Shown here piece by piece: positions 24,455 through 36,267 of a stretch of DNA of 64,000 nucleotides; the stretch's first letter is position 1; the number at the start of each line of letters is the position of its first letter. The position numbers were made by a program, and so were the translations under genes. The DNA comes from Acanthopleura granulata (taxonomy: Eukaryota > Mollusca > Polyplacophora > Chitonida > Chitonidae). Below the pieces are notes generated by a model. That model was not told where the DNA came from. It was given only the letters and a program-made list of their open reading frames with translations, and made no database searches. The stretch is taken from positions 27,298,983-27,362,982 of the forward strand of contig JABBOT010000003.1 in assembly GCA_016165875.1 (NCBI GenBank), written 5' to 3'.

Positions 24455-25213
24455 ATGGACAAAGTGAACTTTTACAAAGTGAGTCGTACGCAGGACCATC
24501 CACGGCAGCGTACACCCAGTACGTTTCCTCACCAAAACGCCATATCGGACGTCCACAATCAAGCCATGGTGGCCATCCGGGGAAAGGCGTACAACGCCGT
24601 GGCCGTTAACGCTGCAGAACGCGCTAACAGGTGCGCCGAGGTGAGGCTACGCAACACCAAGAAACACATCGACTTCATGCAACACCTAGACCTCGTGCGG
24701 CTCAAACGAGAGCGGGTGGAAATGCTTGACAGATTGGAGAAATTCAGGAAGAACTTGATAAAGATACAGACCAGCAAAGCCGACCTTTTGCAGCTCGAAA
24801 AACAGGCAAATTTTGGAAGAGGAGGAGGGGGAGGAGCGCGAAGTTCTCGCGAAGTTACGATTCCAGTACCGATGTTTTCGGAGCACAGTCCACGGCTGAG
24901 ACAGTCTTCGCCTAGAAGATATCCAGATCCAGCGCTGGCAAAGCTAACACCAGCGTCTGGACTGGTGTATCCCACGAGGGAGTTACATGTATGTCAGTCA
25001 ACTCCAGCTGTACAGTGTAATCATTCCTTTTTCATTCAACAGGGTAAGGAGGATGGCTGGCTGCAGGCCAAGGAAGGGTTCCGTTCCAGAGGGAACTTTG
25101 GCAGACGCCTTTCCGTGATTCCACAGTCTGGTACATTGGACAATTTACGCCGGAATCCCGCTCTCCAGGTTGTTTCGTTCAGAAGGTCGCGTGGACCACC
25201 CACAGTGGAATAA
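24455..25213 (+). CDS. Unrecognised basic coiled-coil protein, 252 aa
   Basis: One open frame from ATG 24455 to TAA 25213; the frame is open 14 codons further upstream but without another ATG. Residues ~30-110 are rich in Ala, Arg, Lys, Glu and Leu and should form long amphipathic helices (VRLRNTKKHIDFMQHLDLVR, KRERVEMLDRLEKFRKNLIK). A Gly run (FGRGGGGGARSSRE) follows at ~120-134, then a Pro/Ser/Arg-rich disordered tail with sites such as RRLSVIP. Codon use is regular and GC is higher than the flanks, supporting coding. A possible 54-nt intron, 24989-25042 (CAT|gtatgt ... caacag|GGT), would leave the frame intact and delete 18 residues. AATAAA lies at 25521-25526. Function unknown. Confidence 0.7.
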   Translation: MDKVNFYKVSRTQDHPRQRTPSTFPHQNAISDVHNQAMVAIRGKAYNAVAVNAAERANRCAEVRLRNTKKHIDFMQHLDLVRLKRERVEMLDRLEKFRKNLIKIQTSKADLLQLEKQANFGRGGGGGARSSREVTIPVPMFSEHSPRLRQSSPRRYPDPALAKLTPASGLVYPTRELHVCQSTPAVQCNHSFFIQQGKEDGWLQAKEGFRSRGNFGRRLSVIPQSGTLDNLRRNPALQVVSFRRSRGPPTVE

Positions 25214-27272
25214 TGTAGTTATACATGTATTTCTTTGTTGTCTGGACTTCAGTGTACTAGTACAGTGCCCGTTGAAAATAATTCACATCGGGCGCACAGT
25301 GTAATTAAATGGCAGGGCTCAGTGTTGTATAGTACCTTTACATGCGAAATACGCAATTTCTCAGATACCTCGACACAGCACTTTCGTGGGTTCTCTCCAA
25401 TATATCCGGCAGGAATGAAGTCGACGAATAGTTGTGGAAAGAAAAGCAGACATTCCTTTCATTATTCTTAGATAAAGAATGTCATCATGAATGTCAAATC
25501 CAATGACATTTCTTGCAAACAATAAACAGGCCGTTCATGTGACTTAGGAATGTGAAGTGGATACTGCATAACCGCCGTTAATGCGTTTGTTTGAATATTC
25601 AGTTTTGTTTTGTTTGTCATTACCCTTGACAAATATCAGGACAAGAACTGTGAGTAACATTCCCCTCACAACACCGTGACATAAACACTGATGTTATATT
25701 TGTCATAAATCAGTTATTCACGAGTTGTTTCGCTGTATACATTAAAAACGTCTTTATAGACATCATTATACATTTTGCTTATTAAATTTTTCTTGGAATC
25801 TTTGGCCTAAAGCATAAGCCAGTACGTGTCGTATAAAATTTAATGTTGCTAAAGTGTTAACAGGTCTTGATCACTTTTCAGTTTAGAGTTGCTTTCTGTT
25901 TGCAAACCACTGATATTCCAATAGCCCTACCTGATATGTGATCCTCGTACGTGAATCGGTATGTAAATATCGGGTATACCGTAAATTTATTGGTTTGTGT
26001 GGTTTTGTTCAACGCTGTGATTAAGAATGTTTTTTCGGTTTATTGATGGTAGACATCGGAGTACCCGGCCTAAACAACTGACCATTTCTCCCACATACGA
26101 CCTACAGATATGCACACCATATTGATGTGGTCGTCAACGAACGTTAGACTGTGCAAATTTCCACACTAGCGTGGTCGGTCGCTCATTGCTGTCAGGGTCT
26201 GTGAGAGCAGGGGAAACTACAAATTTCCAAGTCCAAGGCCGGATGTGAACTCCACCTCGGGTTTTGTGGATTTCTTAAAATTCTCCAAGACACACACATC
26301 CGAAAAAGTCATGTATGTATGAAGTTTGATGCTCAGGCCTTCAATTTGTAATGTTTCAAGGAAAAATAACCGTAAAGAAATCAGTTCTTGAAAATTTTAT
26401 GGCATAATCGGCAGAGAAATGTTACGTTAAAAATCGACCCGCAGTGCCCCCAGTTGTTTCGAATGTATTTCTCCACTCCACTTTATAGTCCATTACATTG
26501 CATTCAGCAAAGCAATGATTGGCGATAAGAAAGCAGTTTGAAAGTTATTATATTAGAGAAGGTGAAAAAAAGACACGAGAAAATATAACGATATATATTC
26601 CGTTTATTAAACTGTTGGCGTAAATTGGTCACGGCTGACGATTAAATGAACTCTGGGTGTTGCAGGTTTTAGTAGTTAATTTTTTTAAGGGTAATTCTGT
26701 TTTGTTTCAATGTTGTTAACAAATATGGACTGTCGACCAGTACTGGCAAGCCGGGAAGAGCAGTTACGAAAGTTTAATGTAATCTGTTCAAATTCAATCA
26801 ATTTACTAAATAAATCGATCAGACATAATCAAACTGCCCCTGGGCGTTGCAGGCTTTAATATCTACTAGTAATGTTTTCCAAGATCAAATCAACTTGAAC
26901 TTCAACGTGTCAACATCAACATCAACGTATCAACATCAACTTTTCCCAGGGATTTGCAGGGTTACAAAGAATAGATTCATATCAACGGATCAGCTTTCTC
27001 CTGAGAGGGATCAACATTTCTGCGTAGTTTCAGAGATATACTCAACCATTCAGTCAGTATCAAAATCAACCTTCAACAACTTTACCCTGGAAGTTGCAGG
27101 GATTATCCTCTGTGAGAGACAGAGGTTCAGTCAAGGTCAACCCGCCAAATGTAAAAGAACTCAAATGTGTCATTAAATTAATTCACCATATCGCTCCTAA
27201 CGCCAAATGTACTGGTTTGTAGCAAACCGGTACACCGCCAAACTCAGTGCAGGGGGGAGGGGCGAGATGCAA
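25214..27272. other. Spacer before the DIRS element
   Basis: No gene found. Loosely repeated strings around GGGCGTTGCAGG / GGGTGTTGCAGG / GGAAGTTGCAGGG occur at ~26655, ~26841, ~26950 and ~27085 with uneven spacing, plus ATCAACATCAAC simple sequence at ~26900-26940. These may be decayed repeats. Confidence 0.4.
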
Positions 27273-27668
27273 TCAGCCGTGACCAACTGCCCCATATGAG
27301 AAGGCCTCGCTTGGTGGAAATGTTTGGGCACCATTCAAGGTGAAGGGTGTGAGGACTTGCTTTAATGTTGAGAGGAAACCTGTGTTTGCTGGGTAAGACA
27401 GATGAACTCCATCCTCACAAATATAACGCCCAGGGTAACTTTCAAACTGTCTGTGCTGAATAACAGCCTCTCCGACACGTCTTAACGGAGGAGCCAGCAG
27501 AGGAAATGAAACCATTTCGAGCTCTGTCCATGGCAGATAGAATGGTAGGTAGAATGTTAGACCACACCACATGAACAGTTGAGAACCGATTGCACAAATA
27601 CTCAAGCAGAGACATAAATTTGAACCTAAGCTTCCGTACCTATATATTCCCCAAGTCATTCCTTCCAC
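27273..27668 (-). pseudogene. SGNH-hydrolase-like end of the DIRS element
   Basis: The frame includes YICEDGVHLSYPANTGFL, which resembles the D-G-V-H-L-S-x-x-G-N block of SGNH-like domains found downstream of recombinase or RT in some DIRS elements. The catalytic Asp and His of the block are present; the N-terminal Ser block is not recognisable. Confidence 0.5.
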
Positions 27669-27922
27669 AGTGCAACAATATCATAGTCGTAGGAGGTCCC
27701 AAGTCCTTGATGTATTTTGGCTGTGCCTCGAGTAGGCCCATTCCACAGTAAGTCTGCCACAAAAACTTCACATCAATGTCAGTCAAACCTGAGCTGGGTC
27801 CTTCTTGATGCTCGAGCGATGCTGTGAATACTCATTTTATCATCGACGAGCCAATCAGCCAAACATGGGTACAGTCTGAAATATTAAAAGACCTTTCAGA
27901 AATGTGCTCAAATCTGTACACG

Positions 27923-28722
27923 CTAGTTTGTCAAACGAATGTAAGATTTATAACAGTCCGACTTCCAACGACCAGCTGTTTTTATGTCTGCTGGACTGAG
28001 GCCAGCTAGGGCGCAGCCTGTCGTATGATCAGTATGAAAGAAATAATGATTCTTATATCCCATGTTATGCATATTTAATGCTTTTAGTGACTTGTGCAGA
28101 ATTGAGGAAAATTGATACTTGGTTCCACTGAAATAAATAAACAGGGGTCCGTCTGTGGATGGTCTTATATCCAGATATCACCTCATGTTAGACAATGGGC
28201 ATACAAAGCCACCTTGGCGAGGGTAATTTTACTGTTATTGCCCCTCCACGGCTATCTAGTCAGACATCATTCCTGTTCACTACAAGATTCCAAGGGGTAA
28301 CTTTGAGACCCGCAATCTGCCCTACTCGAAAAAAGCCAAAATACACAGAAGAATATGCTGCTTGGAGCAGACGAGTTGCAAAACTATTGGAGCATACAGA
28401 CGGTAGTATGGGTATTATGTTTTCTAATAGTTGTTTGGTTATTAGCTGTCTACAGTCTTTCGAATGATGGAGGCGTTTCATTGCCTGCATGAGTGTTGTA
28501 ATCAGAAAATCAGAAGTGCTTATATATATAGGCCATGCCCGATAAGTATGATCTGGCGGTAGAATAAGCCATTTGCTTGTTAGCTAAATGAGCAATGTAG
28601 TATACCGACAGCTCTTTACACGGTGGCCATGAGGTTGATACCTTTGACTGGCTGCAAAATTCAAAGTAGGATGTCAGCCCCAATTTATGCACTGTATGTG
28701 TATTTTCAGACAACGCGGCCAT
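27923..28722 (-). pseudogene. DIRS tyrosine recombinase fragments
   Basis: 28722-28510 encodes an N-terminal SAM-like core-binding part (LGLTSYFEFC ... AYSTARSYLSGMAYIYK). 28490-28260 encodes AAYSSVYFGFFRVGQI, which carries the first catalytic Arg of tyrosine recombinases. 28016-27923 encodes GLSPADIKTAGRWKSDCYKS with YIRL after it, which has the GRW box and the Tyr expected as the nucleophile. Intervening frames are disrupted, so no full enzyme is encoded. Confidence 0.75.
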
Positions 28723-29009
28723 TCGGAGTTAACCTGACGTACGAGACGAGGCAAAGAATCTCCGCTGGTATGGGCTTTGGTAGTGCCTTGACCGACGGGG
28801 CTACCGCCCTGAATCTTTTCCACTGTTTGCGAGAGATAGTATCGGCAGTTTAAGTCTATCCACTTATTTGCTAAATGTCTTCCCCGCAGGATAAGAGCTA
28901 GAATGACCGGTACAAGTTCCAAGAAAGTTATGTCCACTATAAACTTTGTCTCTGACCACTCTTCTGGCCACGGAAAAAAGCACATTGGCCATTCAGATAT
29001 GCACCACAA
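28674..29009 (-). pseudogene. DIRS RNase H fragment
   Basis: The frame contains FLELVPVILALILRGRHLAN and NKWIDL, matching the RNase H region of DIRS/Ngaro-like elements (FLE-LxP-x-x-AL). It is truncated by a frame change and followed directly by the recombinase frame. Confidence 0.65.
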
Positions 29010-29018
29010 CCGAGTTGG

Positions 29019-30158
29019 CTATTTCCAGCACTTATCAGCGCATAATTGCAGGACAGAGTTAGACGTCCACACATGATGAGGAAAGAAATCTGTACGATTG
29101 AATTCAGCGACAAATATGAGCCACATCTGCAAATCGTGTCTCATTTCGCGGTCAATTCTTATGTTGTGATGCGGCTTACGTGCCCGGCAAGCGGCGTCGT
29201 GTAGCCTTCTAATACATGCTCCTGGTCGAATAACCCTACAGAAAAAACTTGACTTACCGATCAATGACTGTATACTCACATCCATTAAACACAGTGTCTC
29301 TGATGAATCCTAGGAATGTCAGACTGGTTGTTGGGTCTACGGTTTTTTCATGGACCAACGGTACACCTGTTTCTTCATAAAAGTCTGCATTAACGAAACA
29401 CATGTATTCGTTCCTTTTATCGCTAGCAAAAATGAAGTCGTCTATATAGTGGTCTATTGTTTGAAGTCGTGACTGTTGAACGGTAAGCCAATGTACAAAT
29501 GTGGAAAAACTCTCAAAAATGCTACAGGAAATAGCGCAACCCATTGGGAGACATTTGTCAATGTAATATTTGCCTTTAAATTTCCTTCCTAATAATTCAA
29601 AGTCACTGAGATGAACTGGTATCAAACGAAATGCAGAAAGTATGCCAAGTTTCCCAATTTCTGACCCTTGCCCGAGTGCCGCTATCATCTCTATCACTTG
29701 GTCGAATGATGAATATGTGACAGAACACGTGTCTGGATCTATGAATGAGTTTATACTAATATCTGTTGGGTATGAAAGCTGGCTAATTAATCTCCAGCCT
29801 CCATCTGATTTTGGTACTACCCCTATAAGCGACAGATGTAAATTAGGCAATGGTAATGTAGTATATGGGCCACATATTCTTCCTAAACTTATTTCCTTGT
29901 CGATTTTTCTCTGGACTTCTAGTTCATTTTGAGTTGCGGACAAAAGATTCCTACTTTCCATTTGCACTCTAAGATGTTCATAAGTTTAAAACCCTCATGA
30001 AACCCTGCTAACAGCAAACTGTCGTCCTTTTTATCTGGATATATTCTTAAATAATTATCGAGGACCTCGGGTTTGATAGGTGTTCGGCCTAATGCCCAAA
30101 TTTCTTGGGTTTGTGTATCGATTCCTGCTACTGAATTCTTTGGGTCGGAGCCCACCAT
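29019..30158 (-). pseudogene. DIRS reverse transcriptase with linker and RNase H start
   Basis: 30158-29919 holds the conserved TPIKPEVLDNYLRIYPDKKD linker. 29967-29254 holds the RT core: GGWRLISQLSYP, then LPMGCAISCSIFE, and the catalytic DHYIDDFIFA (YIDD box). 29285-29019 continues with CRVIRPGACIRRL and KPHHNIRIDREMRHDLQMW, typical of the RT-RNase H junction of DIRS elements. The three pieces lie in different frames, joined by at least two frameshifts. Confidence 0.8.
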
Positions 30159-30500
30159 AGTTGTACGTGGGTGTGAAAAAATCGTGAAGTCCTTGTGGAG
30201 TGGGTTTTTTCATGTTACACACTGTCAGTGGGTGTTCACCTGCACAGCATAAACAATTATGCGTGTATGTACATAGCTGCCTAAAACACGAGCCTTTAAA
30301 ATTGTACTCTTAGCACCTACTGGTACCAACTGAAGATGAGTTAAATGTTTGCCTACAAGTATTAGAAGAGCCCATGTAAAGCAACCATAATTCGGAATCA
30401 GTTTCTGCCCAGGGACTAGAGGGATTAGCTGCTTTACGAAGTCTGTACTGAATATCATACTCGCTTCACCTAGTCGCTCCCCTTTTAACACCGAGACGTG

Positions 30501-30984
30501 TTTTCTGAATATACTTTAGCAAACCGCTGGCTTCGCCCGGATGTGACTATGTAAATATCCTTATATATCAGCATGGCACCCAGCCATTTGTCAATACAAT
30601 CAATCTTTCTGGGATTTACTTCCTTGTATATAATTTCCTCAGCTTCATTCAATGCTAGCTTTTTTCATGTTTTTGACCTGGCGTTAAAGGTAACAATGAT
30701 GTAAGATCAACAAACTGGCCCTCAGTAATTCTTTGCTTAATATGTTGAGTGACGTGCATACCTAGACCTGATGACTGACAAGAAACCACTGCGATAGGTC
30801 GACCTTCTATGAATTCATCCATGGGAGTGGACGGTCCGGGATCCTGGTCGCTGAAGTCGTTGTTATTGGCGGTCACCAGCTCATGGTCACAGGTGCACCA
30901 TTCACAGACACTGGCATGGCGTGAGGTTTTTGGCCTCTTAGCCTTTGTCGTATCACCCCGTGTCTTCGCCTTTGCTTTAGGCAT
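30501..30984 (-). pseudogene. DIRS gag-like ORF fragment
   Basis: ATG at 30984 opens 109 codons: a basic start (MPKAKAKTRGDTTKAKR), a Cys/His cluster (CEWCTCDH) and a Pro/Asp-rich linker, ending in TGA near 30655. Sequence beyond the stop (to ~30501) still encodes WLGAMLIYKDIY in another frame, which resembles the conserved W-x2-A-x-x-IY of DIRS gag proteins, so a frameshift splits it. Confidence 0.6.
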
Positions 30985-31297
30985 TTCAACGGATCCAGAT
31001 ATTTCAACAGCAGAAAAAAATAATTAATGAAAAAATAGCAATACGAGACACGAAATCTCTCGTACCACGTGGTAAAAAGTTTTCGTTTAAATTTAAAAGA
31101 TAGACGCCGTTTCTATGCAATTATACTCTGCGGAATTGTACGTGCGACTGCAAAAAACAATTAAGACAGAAATTCAGTAGGAAAAATTTGGAGAAATATA
31201 CATTTCAAATATAAATATGCATTTTCATCAACCAATAAGTAGTTTCAAACCTACGATGTCGGTAAGCGAGTTTTGGTAAAGCGAGATTATTGATAAC

Positions 31298-31327
31298 GGG
31301 AGACAACCAAGACTACGGTTGTCTCCC
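31298..31327. repeat. Perfect 11-bp stem hairpin
   Basis: GGGAGACAACC and GGTTGTCTCCC are exact reverse complements around an 8-base loop. Outside the DIRS coding region; may be an element end or chance. Confidence 0.85.
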
Positions 31328-31781
31328 TTCTAACACAGCCACTCTTAATTGTTATCCATAAATAAATACGTTCCCAATTTCGAATCAGCTTTACAATGCA
31401 CCCACATAAAATTACCTTCCTTCTATAAATCCAGCTATTACTATAGTTGTGAAAGCTGGTGTAATATTTTCAGGGAAGAAGAAATAGCCCATGACACGCT
31501 TTCTGAAATGATTGTTCAAAGATGACCTAGACCCTTTCTCAGTTTGGTCTGTTTGGTCACGCTCTTTTTAAAATGATATGTTATTTAGTTGAAACCAAGA
31601 ATGGTAGCATGTGACCTCATGACATTGTACGCAACTGTTTGATTGTTTTGATTGACGGTCTGGTGGGTGGCTGGAGGAAACCGGGCAGATTCGGCGGGGG
31701 GGGGGAGGGAGAAACCAGTGTACCTTCTCTAATAGATGACAAAATCTCCTGTCTTATAGTTCACAAACGATCCAGTTTGTG

Positions 31782-31906
31782 TTGGATTCGAACCTTTGAC
31801 CATTGGTCAAGTACTGGTTTTCCGTCAGAAGCCCCCTGTTTAGTAAGATAGCAACTGTTGTCTTCGGTTAAAGCGCAGAGGTCTAACTGACCAAATGCGC
31901 CCCACT
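31782..31906 (-). repeat. Candidate tRNA-derived repeat
   Basis: On the minus strand an A-box-like GTCAGTTAGACCTCTGCGC is followed ~95 bp later by a B-box-like AAGGTTCGAATCC. The spacing is too long for a simple tRNA and fits a rearranged SINE. Confidence 0.3.
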
Positions 31907-33626
31907 GAATTGATGTACCGTGAATATCAGGGAGGTAAGCCATGTGACTCAGTATACTGTTTCTCACGCTGGGAGTTGGGAAAATGTTGGATATTCGATT
32001 CTTTCAGCCAAACAGCACTTACTGTTTGGCCAAGTCGATTGTGCAACATTGGAATTGACAGTATGCCTGTAATAAAAGAAGATAACCTTAAGCCATACGG
32101 CATCTGACTCTCAAATCTTCACACTGACTGATTTTGGAATCTCTCCTCAATCCAGCATCAATGAAACTCAATCATTAGCACAGAATTTCATATAACATCA
32201 AAAACTGGTTTTCGGCCATTGAGAAAATATCCGATATTTTTTATAATAATCTACCAGGTTAGCCATATTGGATTTGAAACGATTGTGCTGGTAATCAAGA
32301 GCCCCTACGCTTTTCCATGGCATCACTGTTGACTACCCATGCAGAAATGATATTTACACGCAACAGATTGATGGAAACGTTTGCAAAGCTTTTCTTACAA
32401 TATTTGCCCTGAAGAATCTAGGTTATAATTAGTAAAGGACAAGAAAAAATGACATGCGCATTTCAAAAGACGCCCCTCCCCTGCCCCTACGATGACAAGA
32501 AAAAGACCATCTCGTTCACCTCCCATAGATTGCAATTCTTTCTTTCTCCGTTAAACGTCGTTGACGCACAATGCATTTATGTGGACACACAAGACAATAA
32601 TGCATGATGGCAATTTCGGTGGCAAGATTCATTTGTAGTGCTTTAAAAGTGGTAGGTTGTTTTCCCGAGAATTAAATAACCAATATAATATCTTGGGATT
32701 CATGTTTATGTTACAACGCAAAGTGGAGTTACTCACTTTTCTGAGTTATCCAATATTTGTCTACTACTTCATATCATTTTTTTTTCTATATTAAAGTTTA
32801 ATGGCTACAATTCATAAGCAAAAAGGTACCAGAATTTAATTCAACGTTTGTGTATAACGTTGTCTGTAGTAGGTAATTCTAAGCGTAGGTCTATTATATA
32901 TCTACTCCTAAAACGCTTTGGACGTACTCTCAGTGCAGCGTTACAGATGAAAACGAATAGTTTTACGGCGGTTCAGATCTCTTTGCGAAGATCACCGAAG
33001 TCTCCCATTATCTCAGAAAATGAGGTAACAGAAAGACGAGTGTATTAAGATAGCTTTGGGATCTGATGAAAAACGCTAAGCGCTACCGATAAGCAGTCTG
33101 GTGATTCCTCTCGCGAGCTACGTTAACTGTCAATCAGTAGCTTATCTCCCAGAATCCACTCCAAAGACATTCGTTTGGGAGTGACTCTGAATACTTTATT
33201 CAAGACAGATTTCAACTGAAGCCTGAATGGGTCAGACACGGATAAGCCTTGCCCACTGTCAAAACAGAATCGCCTAAGGGGAAAGCTATCCAGTGATTAC
33301 TTTCAGTGATTTGCTGTCTAGACCTTCAAAGACTCCGCCAGGAATTATCCTTCGCTGTTGTGAAGACAAATCTCTTATGCCAGCTGGTAGTGCCCATATA
33401 CCAATTGTAATGATCATAACCAGAAGATGCCCAAAACAATTACATCCGAGAGCAATTTCTACTTTTAATATTTTTTCAATTAGACTATATAATCTGCATT
33501 AATTCCTCAAGACCAATGATTTCATGCGTGATGAACATCTTAATACTATACCTATATAAACAGGTGACTGAATTTGGGTCTGGTATTTAATCATATTCGT
33601 TTGCAAGTGGTACTATTTGAAACTTT

Positions 33627-33866
33627 GGAGGGCCTCCGTGGCTCAGTTGGTTAGCACTCAAAAGCCTCCCACCAATGCGGTTGCTGTGAGTTCAAGTCCA
33701 GCTCATGCTAGCTTCCTCTCCGGCCGTGTGTGGGAAGGTCTGCTAACAACATGCGGATGGTTGTGGGTTTTCCTCCCACCATAATGCTGGCCGCCGCCGT
33801 ATAAGTGAAATATTCCTGAGTACGGCGTAAAACACCAATCAAATAAATAAATAAATAAATAAACTC
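33627..33866 (+). mobile_element. tRNA-derived SINE with short target duplication
   Basis: GGCCTCCGTGGCTCAGTTGG head, B-box-like GTGAGTTCAAGTCCAGC, and (AATAAAT)n tail. GAAACTTT flanks it at 33619-33626 and 33867-33874. Part of the region between the A and B boxes is deleted compared with the copy at 22.2 kb. Confidence 0.9.
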
Positions 33867-34227
33867 GAAACTTTCTTTTCAGGATAGGCCTAGTGCCTGG
33901 ATCTCCAACTTCTCTTAGGAGTATTGTCAGACAGTTTACTGTATTAGGGTTTTTAAGTTAATGTTTACAGGGGTCCTGGGCTTTTATAGCAATATTTGAT
34001 AACTGAAGAACTCAAATCTAAGTTCAACAATAATACAACACTCCAAGAATAAGCCTGACTTTAGTCTGTAACAGGTTGATGTCAACTGCATGGGCCAATG
34101 CGTTTCTTTAGTCTTTCTTACATTTTGTACAAAGTATCACTCAGGCTGCAGACGATCAGTAATTTGATGCTGTCTGCTAGAGTCAGGCTGTCGTTTCACG
34201 GTTCATCTCTGGTTTTAACTGTCATCC

Positions 34228-34488
34228 TTTAGGGGTGTCCCGGGCCGAGTGCTCAGCGTGCTAGTGAAGCCTCTCGCTAATGCGGTCGCTGTGAGCTCCA
34301 GTCAAAGACTGACTGGCTTCCTCTCTGGTCTCATGGTGGAAGGTCTGCCAGCTGCCTGCGGACGGTCGTGGGTTTCCCTTGAGCTAGGCTATGTTTTTTT
34401 CCACCGTTGTGCTAGCAACTGTTGTACAAATGAAATATTTTTGAGTATGGCGTGAACCAGCAGTTAAATAAATAAATAAATAAACAAA
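34228..34488 (+). mobile_element. tRNA-derived SINE, diverged copy
   Basis: Recognised by GCGGTCGCTGTGAGCTCCAG, TCGTGGGTTTCCC and an (AATAAAT)n tail. About 360 bp from the previous copy, same orientation. Head region more diverged. Confidence 0.85.
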
Positions 34489-35832
34489 CACGCACTTTCC
34501 CAGATACCAGATGGCCAAGAGCAGACGTTTCCTCCTGGCTTTGCTTCTTTACTTCGGCTCAGTATTCTTACTCCTACCAGTAGTTTCAGAGTATTTTTGA
34601 GTACGGCCATAGAATAATAATGTAAAAACATGTTCTAACTGAAACACCGGGGAATTTAAGCCTTATCAGCTCTGATCAATGGTTTCATTTAACGCAATGA
34701 ATATATTTGAGCAGTTCTGATTACTGCGTTCATTTAATCCAGTTAGTAACTGTTTTGATTTACACATCAAAACATCGGTATTGTTTTTGAATTGTCATTT
34801 GGTTGGTTTGAAGATTGCGATTACTGCCATATCAGTTAGTCGAGTAATATGCGAGCAGATACATGTATATGTCAGGAACAAAAAGTTAGCACAGGTTAAC
34901 AGTTATTTTAAAAGAAAATATGTAGACGCTGTTTGTTCAACTGTGAGCTATAAAAGGAAATTCCTTTTCATGATTTCTTACTCGCAGTGTGACATCACTT
35001 GAAGGCATGGAAATCATACAGGGCCAAGCAAACTGCAACACTGTTCACTTTGGGTTACGTGACTAAACTGTCTGTTCGATCAGTCAGTGTCAAAATAAAG
35101 GACGTCACCTGACAATATCCACTAATTAATCTGGATTTCTTACAATACCACTACCGTTTTTGTCGCCAAAGATCAGACAGTGTCAATTCTTGCAAATGCC
35201 ATTATTCAGTTCTGAAATCTATTTGCATAAACGATCAATCACTCTTGACAAGCTTTATTGATGATAGTGTTGGAAAGGAACGGTGTAGTTTTGAATTTGT
35301 GTATAACATGTATAACATGCACGGTATAGCCCGAAGTCTTAGGAATATTCCGTGAAATATGAACCTTCGTTTCACACAGACTGCAGAGTACACGTACATG
35401 TCAATTATGTACATATTAGCTTTTCAAATTTTAAAGATCTCGAATTCGAATCTCAGTGTTGCAAATTTGTGTGAATATTGCTAAGTAGGAAGTAAGATAC
35501 AATATACGTAAAGTTTCTCATGTGTTGTCGCAGCTTTACTTCGGGTAACTGCAGAAGGCCAGTGGCTTACTCCAACACTCCAGTTCCCTACATCCATAAA
35601 GATGACCGCGGTTGATAATTCTTTCGAACAGCGTTCAAAATCAAAAGCACCAATCAAGAAAAAGAAAAACAACAAAAAAACAATCCACAAAGTAATAACT
35701 ATAATATATAAATTAAGTTCTAAATGTGTCTGATTTATGCTCTCGATTTAATATTTAGAAGAAAACCTCTTACATAGCTTCTTTCAGAAGCATTTAGGAA
35801 CTGAAGTAACAAGCTAAGATAACAAAGCTTAC
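34489..35832. other. Spacer
   Basis: No gene, RNA gene or clear repeat recognised. Confidence 0.4.
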
Positions 35833-35927
35833 GGATAACAAACTCCATGACGTCACTGCTGGTGACGTTTCCAATGATAGGATCTTCATAGAAACGTCAC
35901 GAGCAATAGTCGAAGAGTTTGTTATCC
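35833..35927. mobile_element. 95-bp miniature foldback element
   Basis: Perfect 13-bp terminal inverted repeats GGATAACAAACTC (35833-35845) and GAGTTTGTTATCC (35915-35927). The pairing resumes inside with GTGACGTTTC against GAAACGTCAC, so the whole element can fold into one imperfect hairpin. TGACGTCA lies at 35848-35855. No clear target duplication. Confidence 0.75.
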
Positions 35928-36267
35928 AAAAGTTATGTGTCTTCTTTCTTGGCCAAGAAGATAAAAAGAAATAAAATATTTATTCTGCTCAAACTGGTTT
36001 GTGTGTTTGTTTTATCCTCGCTGTCAGCATTATTTCCGTCATATATCACGCCGGTGTCTCCATACAGCTGGCCTGTCCCAGCAATGGTGTATATTTATAG
36101 TGCTACCTCATCATGCTGAAAACAACAGGCACGACGCCTGTTTGTCTATCCGTGTTTCCAAGTCTTTGACAAGACACGGCTTGCAATGTCAGTGACCTTA
36201 CCCTCTCGTTAACAATGTAATAATCTTCTTCTATATCAATGGAAGTATTCTGTATAGACGGTATGCA

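Larger units (their letters stand above)
27273..30990 (-). mobile_element. Decayed DIRS-like tyrosine-recombinase retrotransposon
   Basis: Minus-strand frames, in order from ~30990 down to ~27273, encode a gag-like protein, a linker, reverse transcriptase, RNase H, a tyrosine recombinase and an SGNH-hydrolase-like segment, an order known for DIRS-type elements. The coding is split among several frames by indels and stops, so the copy is inactive. Terminal repeats were not identified with confidence. A short hairpin lies ~300 bp beyond the 5' end at 31298-31327. Confidence 0.85.
30991..33626. other. Gene-poor spacer with tRNA-like repeat
   Basis: No convincing gene. Includes a short hairpin at 31298-31327, a G-run at ~31696-31708, and a possible tRNA-derived repeat at ~31782-31906 (separate entries). 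ORFs at 32848-33048 and 33293-33502 lack support. Confidence 0.4.

Noticed and set aside
24559..24975. 138-codon minus-strand ORF
   Set aside because: Antisense shadow of the 252-aa coiled-coil gene, whose frame shows better amino-acid composition.
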